In this document: one piece after another, positions 23,332 through 35,800 of the stretch | Position numbering within the stretch: the first letter of the stretch is position 1 | Layout of the letters: each line of letters opens with the position of its first letter | Assembly: GCA_004764695.1 (NCBI GenBank) | Contig: SMSO01000014.1 | Coordinates: 4,680,845 to 4,744,844 of the forward strand | Length of the DNA: 64,000 nucleotides | Origin: Schizochytrium sp. TIO01 | Lineage: Eukaryota; Sar; Bigyra; Thraustochytrida; Thraustochytriidae | Direction: 5' to 3' | Notes under the pieces: model-generated | Databases searched by the model: none | What the model was told of the DNA's origin: nothing | What the model saw: only the letters and a program-made list of their open reading frames with translations | Program-made: the position numbers and the translations under genes

Positions 23332-24747
23332 AAGAATATCATGTACGTAGAGTGAGCACCTAGGCAGTCAGTGTATGTGTCGAACCTTTAAAACGTTCAA
23401 AAGAACTCAGCCCCATATTGGTCTGAAGGTATTTCCTGTTTTTTGCTCATGTCTTTTCATTTTAAACGACAAGTTCGTTTTTTTGTTTTCTTGGTTTTTG
23501 TTGTTTTTTGTTGTTTTTTGTTGTTTTTCTTTTTAAATGGTTTTTGTTTCATGTGTCTCGAAGAGATCTCACCTTCTTCTTTTTTCTTCTTTTTCATGAT
23601 TTTTTATCATTTAAGAATTTGAACCCCTGGTAGTTTCAAGTAACCCCGGAATCAAATTTTAAATACTTACATTTCTTGTTTTCTTTTCTATTTTCATGTT
23701 ATCATTCTGATATTCTTTTCAAAAGATTACGTCATCAAAGCATTGGTGAAAGCTACCGATGGCGGTTCAAATCTTCCCTTTTATTCATGGATCGTTCACT
23801 TAAGATATTAGTATCTTTTATTAAACCTGCTACCACCATGTCACTGTACTTGATTCTACAATTACTACTATAACTTAGATTCAAAATAGCCGTTTGAAGG
23901 ATTGCCAGCCCATGACTACCGCAATCATTGAAGAATTCCCAAATTTAAACATAGCTAAGTGAAGACAAGCAATCACAGAAGTCACATGCTTCGTTATTCG
24001 TATTGAAGAAGAAACAAAGGCATCCTGTGCAGACCCGTCTACGTCTGTTACGATTCGCCGATTTTTTTTAAGGAATTTTACAGCCACAACGGCATCGCCA
24101 ACCGTGTTCAGGAGATCTTGGCATCACATAAGATTAATGGATCAGACAAGCTCTGAACCCTCACGGCATTTGAGGTCTGATCGTATCCCCTTTTTCCATT
24201 TTGTGAGAACATAACACAACATTTCTCTCTTTTCTTTTCTTTTTTAAAGCTTGGCAGGCGTAAGTCTGGGAGTTGAGAATTTTTTTATTCGCTTTCTTGA
24301 AACAGAAAGCGCTGTCCCTCTTGATCTTTTTTTTTTTTTTTTTAATAACAGAATAGAAATAGAACCTTACTAAAAGCTTTAAACCACTCCGTCTCACAGT
24401 ACAGAGATAATGAGTCTTCGATTAACAACCAAATCATAGTTTTAGCAAAGAACAAAGTGTAAAGGCAGTGCATCTCTATACGAAGTTCTCAGCCCTTTCC
24501 TCTATCTTTATTTATTTATTTCAATCCATGAAGCGAAAAACTTTTACAGTCAAGAAATAGATTTGAACACCCTTCAACGATAGGATATGCCCAAGATTCG
24601 ACAAACTATTGAAAATGAATATGTATGAATTTTACAAACAAGACCCGAGGTGCATGCGAAACCAAGAGTCGCGCCCTTAGGCTACACCAAGAAGGCAAAA
24701 TGACGAATAAGTAAGCGATGCCCCACTTGACATTCCTAAACACCAAC
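23332..24747. other. Convergent intergenic region, SDR / TFIIE-beta
   Basis: This 1.4-kb region takes the 3' ends of two genes that face one another. It is AT-rich, with T-rich tracts (23460-23600) and TTGTTTTT repeats near 23490-23530. No gene is seen. Confidence 0.6.
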
Positions 24748-26031
24748 CTAGTCGATGTGCGCATTGGTAATTTTGCGAGCACGGTTCGTGCGCCGCTTTG
24801 GTTTGCTGGATGTACGAACCTTCCGCTTACGAACTGTTTGTCCACTTTGGGCAAGACGTTCTGCCGTTGTGAGGTTATTTTCTGTGAGTAGGCGGTCCAA
24901 AACCGGGCTTTGCTGAGCACGGTAGTGGTGCTTCTTGCACACCTCGCGCCACAGTTCCTTAACGTCATTAGTACAGCCATGCTTTAGAGCGGTCACGCCT
25001 TCCAAAGGCGTTGCCTCTTTCGCTATCGAAGGATTGATAGGCACCTTGGAGTCAGTAAATACCAATTTATAGTCGCCTTCTTTGGGGGGGCGTGGGGGCT
25101 CTGCTGACGACCGTGAGTACGGCACCTGGTTGCGCTGTAGGCGTTCTACAATGACAGCCAGCTCACGCTCAGGCAACGGTTGAGGCGCCCCGAATGGCTC
25201 ATTAGAGACTCGTAAACATCTAGTTTCGAGCACATCAAGCTCATTCTCTAAGAACGCATCGACAGCATCACGACCAAGGAGTAGCGAGTCTCCGCGGTGA
25301 ATCTCAGGCTGTATATCACACGTTGTCTTCAACACCGATTTGCCTGGCTCCGCAGTGACACGGCCACTCACAGGTACCAGAAATGAAGGACCTCGAGGAA
25401 AGAGCACATAGGGCGAGGTTCCTCCAGCAGCATTCCGGTTTCTCAGAGCAATCACAAGGCCCCAGATGATGGCCTTGTGCACATGTAAAAGAATATCAAT
25501 GGGCCCACAAGCCTTAATCTCCTCCACGGGGATACCGTCGGGGTATTTATCAAGCGCCCTAAGAAGACTAGGGATGTCAAAGACATCAAATCTCGGCTCG
25601 AATTTGATCTCCTTCTTCTCCTTGTCTACGAGAATCATGTCACTCTTCTCAAGACGCTCCAAGAGCTCCTCCTCCACATTGAGGTCGATCTCAAGCTTCT
25701 CACGAATATCTTCGAACGACTGAAATGGGTGCTTGTCGATGCCCTGAAGATACGTGCGAATCTCAAAAAGACGCTTGCTCATAAGCGCAGCAGCGCCTTC
25801 GTCGTCCTCTCCGTCAAGATTTTCGCCATCCTCTCCGTCGACATCCTCACCATCCTCGCTCCCAGTACCTTCGTCCTCATCCTCATTTTCGAGGCCTCTC
25901 ATAGACCTCTCATCCTCCAAGCCTTCGTCGCCGTTGCCATTACTCGAAGTGCCACCATTGCCCAGGTCGCCGCCACGGCCATTCTGACCGCCATCCTCAC
26001 CAACAAAACTTGCTGAGCCCGAGGAGGCCAT
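24748..26031 (-). CDS. Transcription initiation factor TFIIE subunit beta-like, 427 aa
   Basis: TFIIE-beta, with TFIIE-alpha, recruits TFIIH to the RNA polymerase II pre-initiation complex in the nucleus. The first 80 residues or so are low-complexity and very acidic (Gly/Asp/Glu). Residues about 84-175 form the first winged-helix-like segment (KRLFEIRTYLQGIDKHPF onward, then RFDVFDIPSLLRALDKYPDGIPVEEIK). The best marker is the C-terminus: HGCTNDVKELWREV near residue 350, then basic KRKVRTSSKPKRRTNRARK and TNAHI at the end. This corresponds to the conserved C-terminal part of TFIIE-beta, where human has 'LKNLWKSV' and 'KKRRFKTHNEHL'. It is longer than the human protein (291 aa) because of the acidic N-terminus and a middle insert. 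Start: ATG at 26031-26029. It is divergent from DNA-PKcs across 0.85 kb. Confidence 0.8.
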   Translation of the reverse strand: MASSGSASFVGEDGGQNGRGGDLGNGGTSSNGNGDEGLEDERSMRGLENEDEDEGTGSEDGEDVDGEDGENLDGEDDEGAAALMSKRLFEIRTYLQGIDKHPFQSFEDIREKLEIDLNVEEELLERLEKSDMILVDKEKKEIKFEPRFDVFDIPSLLRALDKYPDGIPVEEIKACGPIDILLHVHKAIIWGLVIALRNRNAAGGTSPYVLFPRGPSFLVPVSGRVTAEPGKSVLKTTCDIQPEIHRGDSLLLGRDAVDAFLENELDVLETRCLRVSNEPFGAPQPLPERELAVIVERLQRNQVPYSRSSAEPPRPPKEGDYKLVFTDSKVPINPSIAKEATPLEGVTALKHGCTNDVKELWREVCKKHHYRAQQSPVLDRLLTENNLTTAERLAQSGQTVRKRKVRTSSKPKRRTNRARKITNAHID

Positions 26032-26883
26032 CGGGCGCGATTACTTCAGACACGCACGAACACCTGCCGAGATGCCTGTGAAGCAGCTACAAGCGAGGCC
26101 AAAAAACTAGTTTGCGCAGAACGAATTCGTCGCTTCATCTTCTTCTGCTTCTCCTTCTTCTTACTACTATACCACTTACTACCTGTTTAAGGTAGCTATC
26201 TACCTAGTAGTAGACCCTTGAACTTTTCATGAGATATAATTTGCAAAAGAACAGAACGAACGGAAGGATACCTCTACAAGTGATTACAAGTGTTTTTATG
26301 TTAAATAATAAAATATATTGCAAATAAACAGAAGTTGAGGGGAGGAAGTTGATACTTAGAAGCAACAGATGAAATGCATAAAAAGAGTTCCGCAGTAGTG
26401 AGGATTGGTGTAGATATGAATGAATTAGTAGGTATGATTGTTTGAGAGGGGTGAATACTAGCTACTGCTTTCTCCAGATCACAAACGTGAGTCTGGGTCG
26501 CGGGCGGTGCGCGCTTGCGAGGGGCATCCGAGAAAGCCCAGGCTACGAACGAGCTGCCTAGGGCCTTGTGGGAGCATTGTGTGACGACCGTCAGCGTCTG
26601 GAGAAAGTTTGGTTAGAAATCGAGGGCGTCACGTCGAAGCGGAGGCGCTCTCAGGACCGAAATTTAAGCTTTAACAGGCAGGACTTCACGAAATTGGAAA
26701 ACTTTGCATAACCTCAGAGGATCCTACAAAGGAGGGATACTAATCCGTATTGCTGATGCAAAGAAATCTCGCGCACACACACGGCGGTAACTGAGAGAGA
26801 GAACTTTGTGATAGCCACATTGTGAATTGGATTTCCGACAATCTTGCGTGAACCACCTCTCATCCAAAGTAAGGCTGATCAGG
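26032..26883. promoter_or_regulatory. Divergent intergenic region, TFIIE-beta / DNA-PKcs
   Basis: This 852-bp region separates two genes that start away from each other, so it should hold both promoters and 5' leaders. No TATA box or initiator could be assigned. The DNA-PKcs frame is open from 26827, before its first ATG, but no ATG lies in that extension. Confidence 0.6.
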
Positions 26884-29800
26884 ATGGAACAAGACACTGA
26901 AAGTGTACTACGAGAGAAACTCAAGGAACTCTACGATGCTGTCGACAGATCTGACACTTCATTTGACCTTCTTGTGGATGACCTCCAAGATGTTCTGCTG
27001 AGTGTGCCGGAGACATCTCGTGTAGTTTATGATTGCTCCAACCTTCTCTTCACTAGAAATAGTCCACCAGGCATGCTACACTTTCTGGAGAGCAAGATTC
27101 CTCCAGGTGATCTCGTGAGTGATGACAAAGTAGTGGCTAACCTGCGGGCTAAACTTTACTCCTTGTTGGGCCGCTGGATTTCTCGCGTCCGTACCCGAGG
27201 TGTAGTAGACTTTGCACAAGATATAGTGCAGGTAATTTTCCGGGCTTTCAAAGTAGAGACAGCATCCACTCCTCGCCAGACATCGTTAGCTCCGCTACAA
27301 GCCCTTTTCGCCTTGAACGATGTACACTTTGATTCCGAACGCCTCGATATCAAACAGATTGTTACGTTCCTGTTTCGTGAAGCACACTCTGGAGCAAAAG
27401 TTCGTCCAACCGTGAAGAAGGAGTGTCTTGTTACACTCGGAATCTTCATAAGACGATTTCCAAGTATCTTTGCGCAGACTTTTGAACAAATGGAAAGGCC
27501 TTTTGGGGACAAATTGCGCAAGACATGCATTGCAATCCTTCGAAAAAATATAGGTTTTAGTGATGGCAAAGATGAGAAGTTACTCGTGGCAGGCGCCTTT
27601 GCATGTATTCACGATACCCTTAATGACTTTCCAACTGATGATTTAGATGAGCAGAACGATCTCTTTCAGCTTGTCTGCAAAGGTCTAGATATTTATCCAA
27701 ATCAATCCCGATTTGATATTCCCAAATACGCTGCGCTGTTACTTGCAAAACACGTCAATATATTTGCGGATAATGTAATGAATGACCCTGTCGCTATCTA
27801 CAACAAGCTTTATTTGCTGTCACGTTCGAAACATGCAAAAGTTCGAAGCCCAGGATACCGTGGCGCGCTAAGCGTTCTGAAGACTGTAGGCCAACGTCTC
27901 GCTCTTGTGGCAGCTCCAGAAAATGAGGATGGCGAAAAGAAAGTGAAGGCTCGTCAAGTCATGGACCTCTTTATGGGCAATTTTCGCAATATTTTGGATC
28001 ATGCGCGAGATGCCCATGCATCAACTGATTATGCAGCTGGGCTCACAACCCGAGATGTTGAATTGGTTATTAATGGGTATGGTTATTTCGCTAAAGCTGT
28101 GCTTGTCTTCAAGGAAGCAGACACCTTGCGACGTCTTCTGCAACTACTCAAAGATGCAAGCGATACCATTGACCGCAATGAAGATCGATCTGCACCCTCC
28201 TTTCTTAGCACCGAGGCAGTTGTCAGCTCCACCGGTGGCCTGCTTGATAGCAATGATGAGGACAAGCAGGAGTTTGCAAATCTTTCTACAGAAGAAAAGT
28301 ATGATCTTTTGGCTATGCAAAGCGGTGCTGACGCCCGGTTTCTTACCAAACGGAGAATGGAGCAAGTAGTCCGCCACGCTCGCTTTCTTCGTACATATGC
28401 CAGAATTATTGACCAGCTTCCCTCAGAAAAGATTGACGAGCATGACCAAATCTTTATCGACTTCCTTGCACGTGAAGTGCTATTTCTTGGCAAGGCGTTC
28501 CCAATTCTGTATGCCAACGACCGCTACACCGTACTTCGCGCAATTAAAACACTGACAGCATCTCTCCAACCGAAGGGTCTGGCGTTACGACGCTTGTTGG
28601 AACAGGTCATTCGACCCCTGCTTGTCCAATCCTGTGGTACGATACCACGCTCAGGTCCTGTATCTCTATTCAATTCAGACACTGGTGCCCCAGAAACAAG
28701 GTTACTTTTCGCATATGTATACTTGTGGAAATTTCTATTTCCCCAAAACTCAACCAGAACCAGTGGCCAGCAAGCTGATCCAGATATTCAAGAAATTGAA
28801 GGTCAAGCCATGGTTTCCAGACATACTGCTAGCCGGGATAATAGCCGAGCCACATCCGATATAGTCAATAGTGCCATTGGTGTATCCAGCCATACAGGAG
28901 ACGATGATCAAAACGTGGCTCATATAGAGTTCGGGTCCGATGCTAATCGTAGAAGAGAAAATGACGGAGGAGAAGAGCAAGAAGAAGACGATGATGAAGA
29001 TGATAGCGATGAAAACCAAATGATCGCCCAGCCAAAGCATCAGGAGCAAATATTGGATCATTTCATTCAAGTGGTGTCCAAGATGACGCAAGCATTAAAT
29101 CTCTCTCTTCGGCCAAGGACACCAGAGGAAGAAGGCGCGGGAGCTGAAGATTTTGAACCGGATGATCAGGACGAAGTTCTTGGCCAAGTTGTTTCAAGCG
29201 CAGCTAATGCAGAGAAACTTGTGCCAGAGAAACCACATCAATATCTTACGTTTCTCAACCTTGTTGAGCTTTGCAGCCGAGTGCTCCCTCCCACATATGC
29301 GTCTGTTGATGTTGACAAGCTTGTCAAGTGGGCGCCTGTTCTTGCTCAGGTTATTCTTGAACGCTCGGCAATATTTCCTTTGGTAAGCGGTTTTTACAAG
29401 CTCATGCGAATTGTTTTCAGTATACCTGGGGAAAATTATTATGAGAATGCTCATCGTCTTTTGGATATGGCATTTTTACGTGCTAAGCAGTACCAAGATG
29501 AACTCTTTAGTGCTTGTCTTCAGTGTATTCTGTCAGCCCCCGTCGAGATTGTACGTTCACGGTATCCCCAATTTGAAGCTGCAGCTATCTCAGCTCTCGT
29601 CATGGGCGGCCGCTCTTGGCCCGACCTCGCTGCCCAGACTATTGAGGCTGTGGAAAACTGGTTTCAAGTCGGAATCTTAGACTCGGCTGCTTTAAAACGT
29701 ATTCTTCCTCACTTAGGCAAATTTCTTTCGTTCAAGGCGCAAACCAATACTGGAAAGCTCAGAACCTTTGAAACCCAAGCAGAACGTTCTCGTCGCCTTA

Positions 29801-32800
29801 AAGGTGGCAGAGGTCATGGCAGTGTAGGGGAAGGTGTTGGTGCTGACATGGATGCCCTGGATTTGCGCATTGTCGAATTTCTAGGTCGAATTGGAGGAAT
29901 GAATCGCTTTGTGTTACCCTCTGTGGAGGATTCTTTGGCAGAAGGATTTCGTTGGGATACCCAACCTCGAGTAGCGTATAACTTTAGATTTGTCGAGCAA
30001 GTTCTTCACGTTCAACTTGACGATCTTGTTCCCCGTGCACTTGACCTTGCACGAAACGCACCCCAACGTCAAGTGAAAGTAGCTGCATGCGAATTCTTGC
30101 ACGCTTTGGTACTCTATATGGTAGGGAGATCGCACGAAACATCACGTGGAGGGAGCGAAGCTGGCTCACTTGGCGCAATTTACCGCCATCTATTCCCAGG
30201 ACTGCTTCATCTTGCTGTAGACACTGAAGGTGTTGCCCGTCAATTGTTTAAACCTCTCGTTCTGCAACTTGCAGCCTGGTTTGCACATCATACCGAAACA
30301 GAAAACGCCGAGACAGTTGCACTTCTTGAGGCTGCCATGGACAACCTCAAGTCTAAATCCGGAGGCAGCTTGCGAGATATGTGCGCTCAGGTTGTTGGAA
30401 TCTTCTTCAAGTGGTCAGTCAAGACGCGTCGACATGGACAGGGTACACGCTCCTCAAATGTCCGTTCCTTGCTTAGACGAATATACTTTCTTATGCGGCA
30501 TCCGGACCCGTATCAGCGCCTTGGAGCTTGCCTTGCGTTTGATAATATCTACAAAGAGTTTCGCGAAAATTCTGATCTTGTTGACGAAAATGTTCTCGAA
30601 CTACTCGACAACGCTATGGCATGCCTCCGTCTTGCACACCGAGATGAAGATGCAATTGGCACCACTACCATGGCAGAACGTGTGGTAAACCGTCTGTGTC
30701 GCATCATAGTGCGCCGTGCAAGTATCTTGGCAATGCCAACCATGGACTCCAGTAGTCATCGGCGACGATTTGTAGATCTACAGGAAGTGATTCGCTGGCT
30801 TTTTGAGAGAATTTCACGTCGCGAACATGCCTATCGCCGAAAAGCTCGAGAACTTTTCCACATTTTCGTTCGAGTGGTAGACCGGGAACATAAAGACGCG
30901 GTGCAGCTTTGGCTTCAGAACTATAAAATTCGACAGCCCCCAGCAGTACCCAAGAAGGGAGATGGAGACTATATTGAAAACAAGGACTATCTGATGCCAT
31001 ATCAACTTTCAACTGTCAACAAAGTTCCTGCGTCTCCAGAAGAAGCAAGAAACGCAGGCTCTCGGTGTGGTGTATGGCTTGATGACCTTACAGGACGAGT
31101 TGATGCAACACATTGGCTTTTGCGTCAACAAGCTATTGGTTCATTTGAAGAAACTCTTCCGTTGCTATCATCCCTTGATGCTGCTGCGGAGCACTTGCTT
31201 GCAGATCCTAACAATGCATCGTCTTATTCTCGAGCCACGGTATCATCTTTTGTTCAAACCAACACAACTCTTATCCGTGACTTGATCGACGCGATGCCGC
31301 AGCAAAATGACTTTACCTGTCTACGCAATATACTCACCTTGCTCATTCGACTTGTTCTCGAACCTGTCAACCCACAACGCGGTTTCGATCGTGATAATGT
31401 GAGGGTGCAACAAACCTTTTTGCCTGCTATGGAGCGGCTTCTCGCAAGCATAGCACAACATAAGCCATTACTTCAGCAGCTGAAGGCTATGCGTGATCAT
31501 ATCATGCAGAGCGAACACCATGATACTGTTATACCTGAAGAAGGCTTATCAGATGATGAAGTTGGTTGCCGCACAATGCTTCGAGGCCATCGTATGCTTT
31601 TGCGCGCTGGTCTTAACTTTCTGGAAGACCCCCAAGGGACATGTGATCGGCTGCGGGAAGTCGTAATTCAACTTGGAGATGACCCATCCCCACTCGAGCT
31701 TCGATCTGGTGCGGCGGCCTTTGATCTTGCAATGGACCTTGGATGGAAATCAGATGGTGTAATACGAGATGCTCTTGAGATTTCGAGCTTTTACGCTAAT
31801 TTTCAGGAAACCATTTTGCATACGCTGCTTGCGAAAGACGCATGGTCTTCTGCATCATCTTTAGTTTTTGTAATGGTTACGGAACAACAGAACGGGCTTT
31901 GCGAAAACGCATTAGAACTTCTTATTGCTGCAGCTGATGAGATTACTGCGCGTGTAAATGTCCTCGGAAATCAAGCAGACGCACTTGTCGCTGCATTGGA
32001 TTTTGTAGACGACTGTATTCATGCCCTGCATTTGCTTCTCATAGACGAGAAAACTACCCAAAGCCATCCAAATATAGATTCTTTTTGGCAAAAGATTGGC
32101 ACTTTTCTTGGACGCCTACTTCGTCTCAATCCACAACCGTTCCATCATGCAACCTATGATTCGCCTTTGGAAGCTAAGTATCTCGAAACTACTCTCACAA
32201 TCATGAAAAAGCTATTGGCACCTGACCTCTCTGTTACTGCCAAAGTTGATGCATGTACAATGCTTCCTGTGCTATTCCGGGGTCTTTCCACATCAGCTCC
32301 AGTGAAATGGCGGGATTATAAACCTGAGCTACCCGGAACCCCACAATATCAACCATCTGTTTTAGAAACCGAAATTCTTGAGCTTCTGAAAACGTCAGTG
32401 ATTAGTAAGCATTTTCCTTTAGGCGAGCACGCACAATTGACTGATGCAGAGCGTGATGACTTTGTTTTACTACTCAAAGCCCTCTTCATGGCGCTGGAAA
32501 AATCAGGCTCTGTGTCTATTCTGCAACTTCTCTGTCGTCAATTAAGAGATGGTAAAGAGCATGTTTATGCGAGCCAAATCACAGAACATTTAGCAAACAT
32601 GGTCTCTATCCTTGATGTTTTTAGTGGCGACCCTGGAAGTGAACCAGCGCTAGTGATGTGTCGAGAGTGCATTAATAAGATTTTCTCGGATTCAGAGCAT
32701 GACAAACTTTTGCGAAACACCTTTATGTCAATGATTCTGCTGCCTCTTCTTCAGCGCATTGGACCTATATCCTGGATTGCTTGGCTTGCCGAGGATGACT

Positions 32801-35800
32801 ACGCCCTGCTAATGAGGCTCACTGGACCTTTGCTGAGGCACATGGAAACTCCTAGAAATGACAATGAATCGCGAGAGACGCGGGCTAGCGCGTTGGATAT
32901 TTTACAAGTATTGTATAACTCTTTGAGTAAAACACAACTCGACAGATGCTTCTCAGTGAAATTCCCGAATCGCAATATTACCAAAGAACTTTGTGTGTTT
33001 AGCAAAACTGAGCTGAGTTCTCTGGCCAGGGAAGCACAGAGAGATCTAGCATTAGCTATATCTGCCGCAGATGGATCTTCAGCAACTTCCAATGCCACTA
33101 CCTCAAACGATTCCGCTGTTCTCATTCGAGCTCTTAAAACTCAACACCGCACCTACGCGAACTCTGTATTTCAGTTCATGTGTGTTGCAGTGGCTCGTAC
33201 ACAGTCAAAGGCTAATGTCATGGAACGACTAGTTTTCCAGCTAGGTCTTTCAGGCATGTGGGAAGCTCTCATTCCACTCCGTCACAACCTTGCTGAGGAA
33301 CCCATATTCACGGTTGAATCTAAATTTAATTCGAGTAGGCTTAGCGTAGAAAACCTTCTTAACAACTCAGAGTTTGAAGGACTTCCTGTGAAGGCATTCC
33401 GGGTGTCCTCTACCTTCAGTAGCACACATATGACCCAGTATTCGTTTGCTCCTCCTGACAATGTCAGTGGTGCAAACTTAAATAGCATGATGATTGGAGA
33501 TGGTGCGAGTCCTCCCGACGACAAGGACTCAAACGCCGCACTGGACATGGATATTGACATTGACGAAGATGGCGCCATTCGTAATGAACCAAAATCAAGC
33601 GCAGAGAAACAAAAAGAGGATGTAACCTCCAACGAATTCACTTTGGACGATGATGAATACCCGACAGAAAGTGCTGTTTCAGCTGAGTGTGCAGCTGATG
33701 AGGACGAAAAATTGGAACTAGACTCTGTTAATCGACTTCCTTGCATGACTGGTGCTTTAGCAGTTTTAGATGTCATGCGTAAAAAGGACCTTTTGAATTG
33801 GACAAACAGTGATTCGATCCCGACATTGGGAAATGATTTACCAATGTGGGTTGGTGCAGTTCTCGCTGCTCTCACAGCTGGTGTAGATGAAGCAGCAAGA
33901 TTTAGTAACGATACAACAGTTGATACAGCGACTCAAAATAGCGGACGCTGTGCACTCAATACGCGACTGTTTGGTTTAAAACTACTTATGAACCGTCCAA
34001 CGTTATTCGCACCGTTTGCAAGGAGCTTGCTGCTTCCGGCTCTTCAGGTTTTGCTAGATCTAGAGGCCCCTTATCGAGCTGATGAAGCTGAAAATAACAG
34101 AAGAGGATTTCACTACCTTCTTCGTGATTTCTGTGTCCTCGTTGGCCGCTGGGAACGTGCCACTGGCGGCTGCTGTCGATTTGACAATTATGACCAAGAT
34201 GCTTGGAACAAAGCTAGTGACTTCATTCACCTTCTCATGAAACGTGCACCAAGCCAGTCCAAGACAATTATGATGGCAAATCTTCAGCTGATAAGTATGT
34301 TGATTGGCTTTTGGAAGAAGCCAGCAAACGAAAAGGAGCATACAAGTTCGTCTGGCGTGAGGATAGAGCGGCGGACAATTTGCAAACAGTTTCTAGCAGG
34401 CTCTGGTGCAAATGATCGACACAATGCCTCTGCATTTCGTTCAAACACCATTCAACGTCACGCAGGACTCAATTTACTTGGTATTATTGTGGCACATGGG
34501 TACGACCCTCTTGGAGATGTTAACTTTTCTGCCGAGCACAAGGAAAAGTTCTTACTGGGACTTGCAAAGAATCTTCGATGGAAGGACAAACGTCTGAGCT
34601 TAGTAGCTGCGGAAGTCTGCGGTCAAGTTCTCAATTCCCTCGAAGATAATCACCTTATTGAACATTTCACAGGCTCTATTTGCAAAAATTTGAAAAGTTG
34701 GATGGACGAGTCTCGCAGAGACCTCTGGCTTGCAATATTTGCTACCCTAGTTACCCCGGCTGAAGAGTCAACGAGGGCAAAGTTTGCGAAAGTTATGTCC
34801 AGAGATAATCTTGGGACACTCTTGCGCGTATTTTCCACACAACTGGGGGCAAACTCGCAAGAAATGGCCTTAAAGCTCCTCGAAAAATTTCTTGCGCAAG
34901 ACGATGTGTATTATGTTTGTCCACCCCATTTGCTGAACGCAGACATGAAGCAGCAAGAAGAGTATGAACAAGAGTGTGCGAGCCGAGAAAGTCGAGCAAT
35001 TTCAGCTGCAAATGAGCCCAGGATGGCAGACTTAACTCCAGAGGATATATTTTCAGGTTTAAAACCTGGTCTCAATCGTGCATTGGCCCTACGTTCTGAA
35101 TCTGCCTCGTCTGTCACATGCACTTTACGAATCCTCCGAGCATTGGTCGCAGGTATGAGTCGTACTTCTCAGGGGTTCTCTCCAGTTCAATGGGCAGATG
35201 ATGAAGTTGCACGTAAGGTCGTACAAGTTGCCCGTGGCCATGTGTCACCCATTGCACGTCGTCAGGCCTATCGATTACTGACCTGGCTTTATAGTGAGTT
35301 CGAACCTCTTCGTGCCCAAAAGATTATTCGTGTTGCGCTGGCAACAGGCTTGGGCGACCCGGATCAAGATATTCGTAATGAGCTTTTTAGCTTTTGGGAT
35401 CATGAAAACCGATTACCAAACCATTCCCCACTGGACCGCTTCATCCATTGCTTACAAGATCTCAAACCTGTTGTTACTGACTCTGGGCTTTCATCAGAAG
35501 GAAATCTTCAAATTGCCAACAAATCATCATGGGTTGGCCATGTTGCCGGCTTGATGTTAGCAAGTATCCGAAAAATGAATCGATACAATGCTCCGGCTGG
35601 CGACGAGCCCGAACGAATGATCAACACAAGCCTAGAAGAAAATATCCGCTTTCAAACTCTTCGAGTGGACGCCTCCTGGCAAAACTCTCAATACGGTCGT
35701 GGAGAAGGTGCGTCCTCCAGTTCCCAACCCCTTGCCCCTTTGTTTTCTCAAAGCACACTGAGTGCTTCGCAGAACCCTACGCAAGGTTTTGGCCTTGCGC

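Noticed and set aside
25729-26016. Plus-strand frames opposite the TFIIE-beta N-terminus
   Set aside because: Mirror of the acidic low-complexity coding region.
26827-26883. Start of DNA-PKcs at the TTG at 26827
   Set aside because: No ATG in this extension; ATG at 26884 is the first and gives a complete protein.
33282-33875. 197-residue minus-strand frame
   Set aside because: It lies inside the DNA-PKcs gene opposite a Ser/Asp-rich stretch; a shadow of the sense frame.
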